Shown here piece after piece: positions 1 to 9,193 of a DNA stretch of 64,000 bases (positions within the stretch are counted from its first letter, which is position 1; every line of letters starts with the position of its first letter). The position numbers were made by a program, and so were the translations under genes. This DNA is from CAWALV01 sp963782965. Lineage in GTDB: Bacteria > Actinomycetota > Actinomycetes > Acidothermales > Acidothermaceae. The stretch lies in the NCBI GenBank assembly GCA_963782965.1, contig CAWALV010000002.1:372001-436000 (forward strand). The letters run 5' to 3'. The notes below the pieces were generated by a model, which was given only the letters and a program-made list of their open reading frames with translations, was not told the DNA's origin and did no database searches.

Positions 1-2
1 TG

Positions 3-932
3 CTCGACGGCGCGTTCGCCTACGTGTCTCGGCGGTTCTGGCGCGTGGATGACCCTGCGGAGCGAGGCGAGGGTTGGCTCCTGCGCGATGCTGCCGGCCA
101 ACCGGTGCCGTGGCGCGTCGAGTCGCTGATCACTCCCGACTACTCCGCGGCCGGCTACCGCCGCTATGTCGCTGAGGTGATGACCCGATGGCTGGATCGC
201 GGGGTGCGGGGGTGGCGGCTGGACTCGGCGTGGTCGGCGCCGGCATCGTTTTGGCGCCCGGTGCTGACCGAGGTGCGCCGCCGCCACCCCGGCGCGTGGC
301 TGCTCGGGCAGGTGTTCGACGACGACCTGCCCGGCGTCGTCAACGGGACACCATATTCAGCCGCGACCGAGTATGCGCTGATGCACGGCGTGCGGGCCTG
401 GCTGGCCGGCGGACCGGCAGAGTCGATCGTCAGCGCGCTTCAGCTGCACGGGCGAAACTGCGGCCGTAGCAGGATTGTGCACACATTCATCGGCAACCAC
501 GACTTCGCACGCATAGCCGACGTCGTCGGCGCCCAGCGAGTCGCTGCCGCGCTTGCCATCATGCTCACGCTGCCCGGCCTGCCGGCGATCTACTACGGCG
601 ACGAGTACGGGCTGGGCTCGAGCTGGACGCCCGGCGGCGACGACGCGCTGCTACGCCCGCCGCTGCGCCCCGACGACGCGCAGGTCACCACCCCGGCCGC
701 ACGACGCGTGTGGACCGAGGTCCGCGAGCTGACGCGTTTGCGCCGCGACCACCCGTGGATCGCGGATAGCGCGGTCACCGACGTTAGGGCTACCGACAAC
801 CTGCTGACCTACCGCATCAGCGCCGACAACAACACCCTCGACGTGTGGATCAACCGTGGCACTTCGGCAATCGACACCGGCCAGCTGAGCGTGCCGCCGA
901 ACGCGTGGGCTGTCAGTGCCCCAAAGGCGTAG
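3..932 (+). CDS. GH13 alpha-amylase-family protein, 5' end outside window
   Basis: The reading frame is open from base 3, so the gene begins before the window. Visible: remains of GH13 region I (LDGAFAYVS), region II with the nucleophile aspartate (GWRLDSAW), and region IV (FIGNHDFARIA). Family members cleave or transfer alpha-glucosidic bonds. At the region III acid/base position, normally glutamate in a GEV-type motif, this copy reads LLGQV, with CAG at 309-311, so hydrolysis may be impaired. The C-terminal beta domain is complete to the stop. The last ~780 bases are repeated almost exactly at 4936-5718. The family is clear; activity is doubtful. Confidence 0.8.
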   Translation, partial: LDGAFAYVSRRFWRVDDPAERGEGWLLRDAAGQPVPWRVESLITPDYSAAGYRRYVAEVMTRWLDRGVRGWRLDSAWSAPASFWRPVLTEVRRRHPGAWLLGQVFDDDLPGVVNGTPYSAATEYALMHGVRAWLAGGPAESIVSALQLHGRNCGRSRIVHTFIGNHDFARIADVVGAQRVAAALAIMLTLPGLPAIYYGDEYGLGSSWTPGGDDALLRPPLRPDDAQVTTPAARRVWTEVRELTRLRRDHPWIADSAVTDVRATDNLLTYRISADNNTLDVWINRGTSAIDTGQLSVPPNAWAVSAPKA

Positions 933-1040
933 GGAGATTCGACGGCTCGGGGCTCGACAGGCCACGACCATGCCAGCCGGTACTACATCCGCGCCCTAGC
1001 GCCGCGGCGCACTTCACCGGCGAACCAACCGACTGCGCCA
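151..1040. repeat. ~890-bp direct repeat, left copy
   Basis: From CCGGCTACCGCC at 151 to GACTGCGCCA at 1040 the sequence matches 4936-5826 almost base for base. The offset changes from 4785 to 4786 because of a short divergent patch around 426-436, where the right copy has one extra base. The repeat covers the 3' part of the GH13 gene plus about 110 bases downstream. No transposase or terminal inverted repeat is seen at its edges. Bases 1041-1223, between the repeat and the next gene, hold nothing I recognise. Confidence 0.95.
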
Positions 1041-1223
1041 AGAATGACACAGCTCAGTCGCCTGCGACCGGGCGAACCTAGCCAGCCTGGTTGGAACCCG
1101 CTACCGGGCGCTGGCGGTGGTGGCGGGAGACGGTCGAACCTGACTGACGGCATCGCGGCTCGGGTGAGCGCGTCGGCTCGCCTTGTCCGCTACGAGTCGG
1201 GTTGTGGCCGTCTACCTGTCGAT

Positions 1224-1904
1224 CTACTGCGTCCTGCGTGTGATCAGACCGCGACCAACCAGATCGAGGAACGCATCGATCAGTGCCTCCTGTGTCATGG
1301 GCGCCTGTCCCCCCAGAGGACCTAGAAGCAGGCCGGACAACCCGTGCACCGACGCCCAAGCGTTGGTCGCGGCGATCTCACGATCCGCCGCGTCGAGGAC
1401 GCCGGCGTCAAGCATGCCGTCCAGCGCCTGCTCGAGTAGTTCGTAGGCAGTCAGCCCCGAGTCGCCCACGCCGGGCGGGCCGCCGACGGCGTGGCCGCTG
1501 GCGCGAACCGGTGCAGTTGCGACCGGCACCGTGCGGTGCGCGAAGGCGGTGGCGAATCGTCCGGGCTCGGCGAGCGCGAAGTGCACATAGCCCCGCCCGA
1601 CCGCGTTCAAGCGGCGAACGGCGTCCACGCCCGCGTCGCCGGTGAGCTGGCAAGTCGACAGCTCGGCCTCCATCGAACGCGCCAAGGCAGACAGGGCGTC
1701 GAACGCCACGGCCCCGACCAGCTCGGGAAGTGAGCTGAAATGCCGGTAGGCCGCGTTCGCTGAGACGCCGACGCGTCGCGCCGCCTCGCGCAACACGATT
1801 GCCGACGGACCGCCTTCGCGGGCGAGCTCGGTTCCTGCCTGCACCAGGGCAGTGCGCAGGTTGCCGTGATGGTAGGGCTGCTGCTTGCCCGCGTCGGGTT
1901 CCAT
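1224..1904 (-). CDS. TetR-family transcriptional regulator
   Basis: The N-terminal helix-turn-helix is typical of TetR (GNLRTALVQAGTELAREG, then VGVSANAAYRHF), followed by an all-helical ligand domain of the type found in TetR proteins that control efflux. I prefer the ATG at 1904 (MEPDAGKQQPYHHGN); the longer GTG start at 1925 would put the first codons inside the palindrome at 1913-1964. The gene is divergent from an MMPL transporter, so repression of that transporter and of itself, released by a transported lipophilic compound, is the expected role. This is inferred from arrangement and family. Confidence 0.88.
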   Translation of the reverse strand: MEPDAGKQQPYHHGNLRTALVQAGTELAREGGPSAIVLREAARRVGVSANAAYRHFSSLPELVGAVAFDALSALARSMEAELSTCQLTGDAGVDAVRRLNAVGRGYVHFALAEPGRFATAFAHRTVPVATAPVRASGHAVGGPPGVGDSGLTAYELLEQALDGMLDAGVLDAADREIAATNAWASVHGLSGLLLGPLGGQAPMTQEALIDAFLDLVGRGLITRRTQ

Positions 1905-1912
1905 CACAGTCT

Positions 1913-1964
1913 GCGATGTTGACACCGTGAACTTCGTGTGGCAAGTTCACGGTGTCAACATCGC
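1913..1964. promoter_or_regulatory. Perfect 22-bp inverted repeat, likely TetR operator
   Basis: The arms 1913-1934 and 1943-1964 are exact reverse complements around the 8-base spacer CGTGTGGC; the arm core is TTGACACCGTGAACTT. It lies between the divergent TetR and MMPL genes and overlaps the possible upstream starts of both. Length, symmetry and position fit an operator where bound TetR blocks both promoters. It is long enough to extrude or form an RNA hairpin, so a structural role is also possible. Confidence 0.8.
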
Positions 1965-1982
1965 GCCGCGAGGGGGTCCGCC

Positions 1983-4129
1983 TTGTTCTATCAACTGGGT
2001 CTGCAGCTCGTCACCCGCGCCCGGCTGGTCCTCGCCGTGAGTGTCCTGGCGCTCGCGATCTCGGCTGTTCTCGGGCTCGGTGCGTTCGCCCGGTTGCTGA
2101 GTGGTGGGTTCGACGATCCGTCGTCGGCCTCGAGCCAGGCGAAGGTTCTGCTCGACCAGAAGTTCGGCGGCGAACCGGACCTGATCTTCCTGGTGCACGC
2201 GCGGACCGGGACGGTCGACGACGCCGCCGTGACCGCCACGGGCCAGGCGCTGGCGCGCCGGTTGAGCGCCGACGCCAGATTGCGCGGTGTGACGTCGTAC
2301 TGGAGCACACACTCGGGCGGACTGCGGTCGCGTGATGGCACCGACGCGCTCATCTTGGCCAACGTGATCGGCGACGAGCAGACCGCTGATACGAACGCCA
2401 AGGCACTGTTGGGCGACTACGCCCACCTGGACGGCCCGGCCGCGACGGTGCGCATCGGCGGCGCGCAGGGCACCGATGTCGCCACCCAGGTCGGTAAGGA
2501 TCTTGCGGTGGCCGAGGGAATCGCTGTCCCGATCACTGTGATCTTGATGATCATCGTGTTCGGCAGCCTGGTCGCGGCCCTACTGCCGCTGGCGATCGGG
2601 GTTCTGGCGATCTTCGCCACGTTCGCGGGGCTGGATCTGCTCACCCATGTCACGAGCGTCAGCGTCTTTGCGATCAACCTCGCGACCGGGCTGGGCTTGG
2701 GTCTGGGCATGGACTATGCGCTGCTCATGGTCAGCCGGTTCCGTGAGGAGCTGGCCAAGGGTGTCGATGTCGGCGATGCGGTAGCCCGCACGATGGCGAC
2801 GGCGGGGCGCACGATCGCGTTCTCGGCGCTCGCCGTCGCTGCCGCGTTGTCGGCGATGCTGGTGTTCCCGGTCTATTTCCTGAAGTCGTTCGCCTACGCC
2901 GGTGTCGGTGTCACGGTCTTCTGCGCGGCCAGCGCACTGCTTGTGTTGCCGGCCCTGCTCGCCGTCCTCGGCGGCAGGGTGAACTCCGGGCGGATCCCCG
3001 GGATCCGCCCGATGCGCAGCGTCGAAGCGCCGTTTTGGGAAGGCTGGCCGCCAGCGTGATGCGCCGCCCTGCTGTGGCTGCGCTCCCGGTTGTCGCAGTG
3101 CTGCTGTTCCTTGCGACACCGCTGCTCTCGGTCACCTTCGGGACCCCCGACGAGCGCGTCCTGCCCACCGGCGCGGCAAGTCACCAGGTCGGTGACGCCC
3201 TGCGCAACGACTTCGCGACCACCCCCGACGTCATCGACGTGCTGATCACCCCTGCGCTTTCGCAGCCCGAACGGCACAGCTACACCCAACAGCTCACTCA
3301 CCTAAGTGGGGTGCAACGAGCCGACATCAGCGTCGGACGTGGCACTGCGGGGCAGCCAACCACTCAGCGGGTGAGCCTGAGTACCGGACTGGACTCAGCG
3401 TCGGGTGCGGCTCAGGACCTCGTGAGGAAGGTACGAGCGGTGCCCGCACCGGCGGGAAGAACGGCGCTCGTCGGCGGTGCCACCGCGACTCTCATCGACG
3501 CGAAACACGCAATCAGCTCCCACCTGCTACTGGCCGGAGGGCTGATCGTGGTGACCACCTTCGTCCTGCTGTTCCTTTTCAGCGGCAGCATTCTGCAACC
3601 GATCCGTGCGCTGCTCGGCAACGCCCTCACCCTCGGTGCGACCCTCGGCGCGATGGTGCGGATTTTCCAGGACGGGCACTTCGCGTCGTTCCTCGGCTTC
3701 ACTCCAAGACCGACCGATACCGCGATGCCGGTCCTGCTGTTCTGCATCGCCTTCGGGCTCTCGATGGACTACGAACTCTTCGTCATCAGCCGGATCAAAG
3801 AACTGCACGATGCCGGCGCTCCGAATGCTGACGCGGTCACCGGCGGTCTGGCTCGCACCGGACGCATCGTCTCCACCCTTGCCGCCCTGCTGGCCGTCGG
3901 CTTCTTCGCCTTCGGCACCAGCCACGTCAGCTTCATCCAACTCTTCGGGCTCGGTACCGGCCTGGCGATCCTCCTCGACGCCACCCTGGTACGCGGCGTC
4001 CTCGTCCCCGCGTTCACGCGCGCGTTCGGCGAGCGGAGTTGGTACGCACCCGCGCCGCTGCGACAGTTCCACAACCGGGTCCGCCTCGACGAGAACCCAC
4101 CCGACAAGCCAACGCTCGTCAAAGTTTGA
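1983..4129 (+). CDS. MMPL/RND-family membrane transporter, frameshifted near 3037
   Basis: The two MMPL halves lie in different frames (to 3059 and from 3035), and joined they give about 715 residues, normal for an actinobacterial MMPL protein. Each half has the signature aspartate-tyrosine helix (GLGLGMDYALLMVSRF and FGLSMDYELFVISR) and a cluster of transmembrane helices after a large periplasmic loop. The break is in TTTTGGGAAGG; one more G would restore FWGRLAASVMRRP. I chose the TTG start at 1983, preceded by GAGGGGG with 6-base spacing, giving an N-terminus like other MMPL proteins. Likely exports lipid-like or toxic compounds under TetR control. It is either a sequencing error or a recent pseudogene. 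Confidence 0.85.
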
Positions 4130-4325
4130 ACAAAGGAGCCAGCACATTGTGATGTACAACGTGACCACCCTCGTCGACAGCCATCGAGCAGCTGGCCGGA
4201 ACGCATTCGTCGCCATCGTCGGCGCTGGCCGCCCGCGGGAACGCAGTGGTCGAGGACGTAGAGCGCGCGCCGAACCCGAGTCCGGGCGGCACGCGGAATG
4301 ATCTGCCGCACGGCCAACGACGAGA
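4130..4325 (+). other. Short spacer with ribosome site, no recognisable gene
   Basis: An AAGGAG at 4133-4138 is followed by TTG, GTG and ATG at 4147-4154, but the frame that opens reads a basic, low-complexity peptide and I recognise no family. A second frame stays open to a TGA near 4330, so this may be the remnant of a small frameshifted gene between the MMPL and DUF3291-like genes. Confidence 0.25.
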
Positions 4326-4760
4326 TTGACTGCTACCCCTGACGGGAGACGCCACAACGCCTGCCCCGCCCTGATCACCGGCCCCTACCAGTCGGGCGAC
4401 GACACCAGCGTGCACGTACTCACCTCGATGGTGCAGCTGCGCCGCTACACCGACATCCCCCGATTCGTCGGGTGGGCCAACAAGATCCGCGAACAACTGG
4501 CCACCGCCGACGGATGCGCCGGGTACAGCCTCGACGCCAGGCTGCTGCGCAAGACCTTCTACACGCTGTCCGCTTGGTCAGACCCGGAGGCGATGAACCG
4601 GTTCGTGCACAGCGGGCAGCACGCCGCCATGCTCACCGATATGGCCGGCCGCCTCGGCCGACCTGCCTTCGTCGAATCCAGCACCAAAGGCAGCGCCCTG
4701 CCACTGGACTGGGCCGCGGCCAAGCAGCGGCTCACCGACCGGCAGTCCGGCGATGGCTGA
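4326..4760 (+). CDS. DUF3291/antibiotic-monooxygenase-like small protein
   Basis: The core (SMVQLRRYTDIPRFVGWANK, then GYSLDARLL and FYTLSAWSDPEAMNRFV) has the pattern of dimeric ferredoxin-like alpha/beta barrel proteins such as DUF3291 and the antibiotic biosynthesis monooxygenase superfamily. These often bind small ligands or oxidise aromatic substrates without a cofactor. The frame opens with TTG at 4326, but GTG at 4410 is a better start because homology begins there, giving about 117 residues. It follows the MMPL gene and overlaps the next short ORF by eight bases (ATGGCTGA), suggesting co-transcription. The substrate is unknown. Confidence 0.6.
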   Translation: MTATPDGRRHNACPALITGPYQSGDDTSVHVLTSMVQLRRYTDIPRFVGWANKIREQLATADGCAGYSLDARLLRKTFYTLSAWSDPEAMNRFVHSGQHAAMLTDMAGRLGRPAFVESSTKGSALPLDWAAAKQRLTDRQSGDG

Positions 4761-4935
4761 GCACTACAACGACTGGCGCAAGGGGTATGGCATCTTCGGT
4801 CAGGCGGAGTGGACGTTCAACGTCGAACCGAACTGGTGCGGCAACGGCTCGTGGATCACCTCGGTTTCAGTTGCGTGCAGAACTTCTACCTGTGCGTGCC
4901 GAAACCACGTCCGCGCTCGTGGAGCCGGTTTCAGC
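4753..4935 (+). pseudogene. N-terminal gene fragment cut off by the amylase repeat
   Basis: An ATG at 4753 overlaps the previous stop and opens a frame reading MAEHYNDWRKGYGIFGQAEW, with many aromatic residues typical of a real protein start. After about 40 residues the sense is lost, and at 4936 the sequence turns into the right GH13 repeat copy. I do not recognise the family. The arrangement suggests the repeat landed in, or deleted into, this gene. Confidence 0.45.
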
Positions 4936-5718
4936 CCGGCTACCGCCGCTATGTCGCTGAGGTGATGACCCGATGGCTGGATCGCGGGGTGCGGGGGTGG
5001 CGGCTGGACTCGGCGTGGTCGGCGCCGGCATCGTTTTGGCGCCCGGTGCTGACCGAGGTGCGCCGCCGCCACCCCGGCGCGTGGCTGCTCGGGCAGGTGT
5101 TCGACGACGACCTGCCCGGCGTCGTCAACGGGACACCATATTCAGCCGCGACCGAGTATGCGCTGATGCACGGCGTGCGGGCCTGGCTGGCCGGCGGACC
5201 GGCAGAGTCGACGCTGAGCGCCGCTTCAGCTGCACGGGCGAAACTGCGGCCGTAGCAGGATTGTGCACACATTCATCGGCAACCACGACTTCGCACGCAT
5301 AGCCGACGTCGTCGGCGCCCAGCGAGTCGCTGCCGCGCTTGCCATCATGCTCACGCTGCCCGGCCTGCCGGCGATCTACTACGGCGACGAGTACGGGCTG
5401 GGCTCGAGCTGGACGCCCGGCGGCGACGACGCGCTGCTACGCCCGCCGCTGCGCCCCGACGACGCGCAGGTCACCACCCCGGCCGCACGACGCGTGTGGA
5501 CCGAGGTCCGCGAGCTGACGCGTTTGCGCCGCGACCACCCGTGGATCGCGGATAGCGCGGTCACCGACGTTAGGGCTACCGACAACCTGCTGACCTACCG
5601 CATCAGCGCCGACAACAACACCCTCGACGTGTGGATCAACCGTGGCACTTCGGCAATCGACACCGGCCAGCTGAGCGTGCCGCCGAACGCGTGGGCTGTC
5701 AGTGCCCCAAAGGCGTAG
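4936..5718 (+). pseudogene. Truncated, frameshifted GH13 copy
   Basis: It carries region II (GVRGWRLDSAW), the LLGQV variant of region III and region IV (FIGNHDFARIA) of the same GH13 protein as at 3-932, without the first ~130 bases of that open frame. One extra base in the divergent patch around 5210-5225 moves the second half to another frame, so no single protein spans the copy. Lack of a start and the frameshift make it a pseudogene. Confidence 0.85.
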
Positions 5719-5826
5719 GGAGATTCGACGGCTCGGGGCTCGACAGGCCACGACCATGCCAGCCGGTACTACATCCGCGCCCTAGCGCCGCGGCGCACTT
5801 CACCGGCGAACCAACCGACTGCGCCA
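4936..5826. repeat. ~890-bp direct repeat, right copy
   Basis: Near-identical partner of 151-1040. The left junction at 4936 is abrupt: upstream sequence is unrelated to the bases before 151, so the GH13 N-terminal part is absent. At the right end, identity stops after GCGCCA at 5826. The copies are in the same orientation, so recombination would excise the intervening TetR-MMPL-DUF3291 segment of about 4.8 kb. Confidence 0.95.
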
Positions 5827-5904
5827 AGAATGAAACGGGGACCCTGGTGCGACGTCCGATTGGCATGAAAGGAATTGCGTCGCATTTCGACGGCGTGGTG
5901 GCGG

Positions 5905-6490
5905 TTAGGGTTGGCTGCGGGTGATGAGCAGGACGCCGCTGACGGCTTTGGTGCCGACGCGTTGGTAAACGTGGTCTCGGTCGGCGTCGAAGCTGACGAA
6001 GTCCCCCGCGCCGATCTCGACGGGATCGCTGGTGGGCCCGACCCGGATTCGGCCGTTGCGCAGGTGCAGGTGCTCGCGTGTGCCCCGCGGATGGGCAGCG
6101 GAGCGTTGCCGCGCCCCGCTGTGCAGGCGGAATTCGGCAGATCTCAGTTGAGGCCACAGTCGCGGTCGATGCGTGCAGTAGCCAGGCTTCGACCGCGTCG
6201 CCGACGACCCGGGTTCCGTCGCCCGCGCGCACGACTCGTGGCGGTGCGGCAGCCGGCGGGTCGGCAATGAGGTCGGCCAGCGGCGATTCCAGTGCCGTCG
6301 CTAGGGCGTAGAGGGTCTCCAGCGTGGGGTTCCCGCCGCCAGCCTCTAACTGGGTGACGGTGGCCCGCGACATTCCGGCCCGCCGCGCCATCTCGACGGT
6401 CGACCAGCCGTGCCGCAGGCGCAACCGGCGGAGATTGACGGCGAGGGGGACGTAACCAGCCTTCGCCACGTTGACCACTACATCCGACAT
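5905..6490 (-). CDS. XRE-family regulator with C-terminal cupin, frameshifted near 6135
   Basis: From the ATG at 6490 the first ~70 residues form an XRE helix-turn-helix (LRLRHGWSTVEMARRAGMSR, VTQLEAGGGNPTLETLYALA). A cupin sensor domain follows (HPRGTREHLHLRNGRIRVG, GDFVSFDADRDHVYQ) but in another frame; the switch lies around 6135. HTH-cupin proteins of about 190 residues commonly regulate small-molecule metabolism by binding a ligand in the cupin. The gene is divergent from an aminotransferase, and an 11-bp-arm palindrome overlaps its start, so control of the aminotransferase and itself is likely. Confidence 0.75.
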
Positions 6491-6510
6491 GATGTCTAGT
6501 GTAGTGGTCA
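6472..6510. promoter_or_regulatory. Inverted repeat TGACCACTACA / TGTAGTGGTCA
   Basis: Perfect 11-base arms at 6472-6482 and 6500-6510 with a 17-base spacer. The spacer contains a smaller palindrome, GACATGATGTC, at 6486-6496. The site covers the XRE-cupin start codon and sits just before the aminotransferase ribosome site. This fits an autoregulatory operator of the XRE protein; binding is inferred. Confidence 0.7.
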
Positions 6511-6532
6511 CTGACACGAAGGAGGGATTGCG

Positions 6533-7687
6533 ATGGTCAGCCGGCTGCAACACATCCCCGGGATCGCGGTCAACGTGATCGGGGATCGCGCCGACGCCGC
6601 TAATGACCCGTCGATGCTGCGACTGGAGAACCTGGACACCGACCTGCGCCCGCCCGACGTCGCGCTGCGACACACCCGGGACGCGGTGGACCGCGACGAT
6701 GCCAACAGCTACCTCCCGTTCGAGGGGCATCGTGACTTGCGGATCGCCGCCGCGGCGCACGTCAGCCGTCTCAGCGGCCGCCGCTACGACCCGGCGCGGG
6801 AGTGCGTCGGCGTCGCTGGCGGTCTTAACGGGGTTCTCAACGTGCTGCTGGCGACCACCGAACCCGGTGACGAGGTCGTGTTGCCCGACCCGATCTATGC
6901 GGGCCTGGTCAACCGGATTCGACTTGCCGGCGCTGTGCCCGTCCACGTGCCCGCCCTCCCGACCCACGACGGCTGGCACACCGACCCCGATCAACTCGCC
7001 GCCGCGGTCGGACCGCGGACCGCCGCGGTGCTGCTCATGGGCCCGGCGATGCCCTCGGGCGCGATCTTCGGCCGCGCGCACCTTGACGCGCTCGCCGGCC
7101 CGGTGGCCGAGCATGGCACCTGGGTGATCTACGACGCAGCGATGGAACGCCTCCGCTTCGACGATCAGCCGCCGCTGCACCCGGCCACGCATCCGCGACT
7201 GGCCGACCGAGTCATCACGGTCGGGTCGGCGTCGAAGGAACTCCGCATGATCGGCTGGCGTGTCGGATGGGTCGTCGCCCCCGCGCAGATCCTCCCCGAC
7301 ATCGCTCTCGTCGGCATCACCAACGTCGTCTGCCAGGTTGGCATCGCCCAACAAGCTGTCGCGGCCGCGCTGTCCGCGCCCGACGCCGACGCCGAGGTCG
7401 CCGCCGCCACCCGCGTCTGGCGCGGCCGCTGCGAGTTCATCCTCGACCAACTCAGCGACTATCCGCTCGTTCGCCCGCACGGCGGCTGGTCACTCCTGCT
7501 CGACACCACCCGGATGGGGCTGTCGGCGGCCAAGGCATCCCAGCGGCTCTTCGACCACGGCCGGGTTGCCGCCACCCCGATGAACGGCTGGGGCCCCTCC
7601 GGGGAGAGGTACCTGCGGCTGGTTTTCGCCAACGAGCCCGTTGAGCGCCTGCGCGACATCCGCGACCGATTCAACGCGACCTTCTGA
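6533..7687 (+). CDS. PLP-dependent aminotransferase, class I/II
   Basis: A complete fold-type I aminotransferase of 384 residues, close to the family norm. The PLP-binding lysine is in GSASKELRMIGWRVGW, the substrate-aspartate region reads WVIYDAAMERL, and the C-terminal arginine region is YLRLVFANEP. The start ATG follows GAAGGAGG at good spacing. It likely transfers an amino group between an amino acid and a 2-oxo acid; the donor cannot be named. It is divergent from the XRE-cupin regulator, which probably controls it. One of the intact genes in the degenerate left region. Confidence 0.88.
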   Translation: MVSRLQHIPGIAVNVIGDRADAANDPSMLRLENLDTDLRPPDVALRHTRDAVDRDDANSYLPFEGHRDLRIAAAAHVSRLSGRRYDPARECVGVAGGLNGVLNVLLATTEPGDEVVLPDPIYAGLVNRIRLAGAVPVHVPALPTHDGWHTDPDQLAAAVGPRTAAVLLMGPAMPSGAIFGRAHLDALAGPVAEHGTWVIYDAAMERLRFDDQPPLHPATHPRLADRVITVGSASKELRMIGWRVGWVVAPAQILPDIALVGITNVVCQVGIAQQAVAAALSAPDADAEVAAATRVWRGRCEFILDQLSDYPLVRPHGGWSLLLDTTRMGLSAAKASQRLFDHGRVAATPMNGWGPSGERYLRLVFANEPVERLRDIRDRFNATF

Positions 7688-8164
7688 CCGGCTCAACTCA
7701 GCGCCCGGATGATCCAGCGCGGGCATCGCCGCCGGATGATCGGGAAACCCGTGGGCACGCGGCCCGCGGTTCCGGACGCCAAGTCTGTGTTGAATGCTCG
7801 GCACGCGCGATTTGACGGCGCTTAGGGAGATGAACAGCTCCGCGCCGATCTCGGTGTTTGTGCGACGTCTGGTGATGGTCTCTTCTCAGCGCCGCCCGCG
7901 ACCCGGTCGTCCTGATCGCCGTCAGCCGCCTACTCCCGGCCCAGCCATCGGCACCCCGGCACCGGGCCTGGCCACCACACCCGAAGAAATCGCTGCCAGC
8001 TCGTGGCGCGACCACTCGCACGAGCCCCCAGGTCAGTGGCGGCGCACGGAGGTGGTGATGGGACGCCGGGTGGGGGTGTCGCCTGCGGGTGGCCGATGAG
8101 TTCAGGCCCGTTCGACCGTCAACAGGGACAGCTTCAGCAACGACGTATCGAGGGGACATCGAGC
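7688..8164. other. Intergenic stretch without a recognisable gene
   Basis: About 480 bases between the aminotransferase and the luciferase-like gene. Several frames are open, as expected at this GC content, but none shows a family motif or a convincing ribosome site. A short duplication (CCGGATGATC near 7705 and 7731) is the only structure I see. Confidence 0.5.
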
Positions 8165-8995
8165 ATGGCGGCTCAGGGCACGAACCGCGGGTCGAGACGG
8201 TTTCGGTTTGGTGTCGTCGCCCCGCTGCGGTCTGACTTGGCGGGGTGGCGGGACCAGGTGCGCCGTGTCGCCGACCATGGGTTCTCGACACTGCTGATGC
8301 CGGATGTTCCGCGGTGGCAACCGGCGCCTGGTCCCGCGCTGGCCGCCGCGGCCACGCTGCGCGCCCTGAGGGTAGGCACATGGGTGTACGCCTCGCCGCT
8401 GCGTGAGCCGTCCGTGTTGGCCTGGGAGGCGCACTCGCTGTCGGTTCTCACCGATGGTCGATTTGAGATGGGCATCGGCACTGGCCGGCCTGGGATCGAG
8501 GACGAGCTGCGCGGGCTGGGCCTGCCGGCGGTGGCGTCGGGGCGGCGGCTGGCTCGAGTTCGAGACGCCGTGACGTCGCTTAGGGAACTCGACGGCGCCG
8601 ACCGCCATACGCCGGTGGTGATGGCCGTGCGCGGCCCGAAGGCCCAAGCGCTAGCAGCCGACCTGGCGGACACGGTCACGTTCTTCGCGATGCCGAACGA
8701 CCCGCGGGCTGAGCTCATCCGGTTGGCGGTCGAGTTTCGCGCGCGCGCAGACGTTGAGCTGGCGCTGCACGTGCCGGTGGTCGGCGACGCCGTCTCCCCC
8801 TTCATGGCCCACCCCGACACCGATCCCGCCGCGTTGCACGCGGCGGACTCCTTGCTGGCGCTTCCGGGCGACCCGGCGGCCGCGACGGATGAACTCCTGC
8901 GGCGACGTGAGGAGGGTGGCTTCTCCTATGTCGTCGTCGGCGCGAACGCCGCCGGTGTGCTCGCTCCCGTGGTCGCCGCGCTAGCCGGGCGCTGA
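8165..8995 (+). CDS. Luciferase-like (LLM) flavin-dependent oxidoreductase
   Basis: A 276-residue protein with the LLM TIM-barrel order: RFRFGVVAPLRSDLAGW, GFSTLLMPDVP, LRVGTWVYASPLREP, LTDGRFEMGIGTGRP and a final GGFSYVVVGAN strand. Family members use reduced F420 or FMN to oxidise or reduce small organic compounds; F420 is common in actinobacteria, but the cofactor cannot be settled here. The ATG at 8165 precedes the first conserved strand. It precedes the SnoaL and hydrolase genes and may be transcribed with them, though about 200 bases separate them. Confidence 0.85.
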   Translation: MAAQGTNRGSRRFRFGVVAPLRSDLAGWRDQVRRVADHGFSTLLMPDVPRWQPAPGPALAAAATLRALRVGTWVYASPLREPSVLAWEAHSLSVLTDGRFEMGIGTGRPGIEDELRGLGLPAVASGRRLARVRDAVTSLRELDGADRHTPVVMAVRGPKAQALAADLADTVTFFAMPNDPRAELIRLAVEFRARADVELALHVPVVGDAVSPFMAHPDTDPAALHAADSLLALPGDPAAATDELLRRREEGGFSYVVVGANAAGVLAPVVAALAGR

Positions 8996-9193
8996 CCTGC
9001 CAGACCGAGGCTGTCGCCGACGAATCTGGCCAGCGCGCGCCTGGAGTTGACGGGCAACCGATGAGTTCGCGGCGGTCGTGGCGTCTAACCGAGCGACGAC
9101 GGACGTCTCGCCCCGGCCCGCTGACGCCGTGCCGCCAGCATCGAGGCAAGCAGACCCAACCCAAAGCAGAACCAGGACGACGAGGAACGGCAC

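Noticed and set aside
151..5826. Composite transposon bounded by the GH13 repeats
   Set aside because: No transposase, terminal inverted repeats or target duplication are seen; the repeat is part of an ordinary gene.
5699..7480. 593-residue minus-strand open frame
   Set aside because: Only 5905-6490 is a gene (XRE-cupin, and partly in another frame). The rest is the antisense of the aminotransferase, whose PLP motifs are on the plus strand.
7794..8099. 101-residue plus-strand ORF before the luciferase-like gene
   Set aside because: No ribosome site, no family motif, and composition typical of random high-GC frames.
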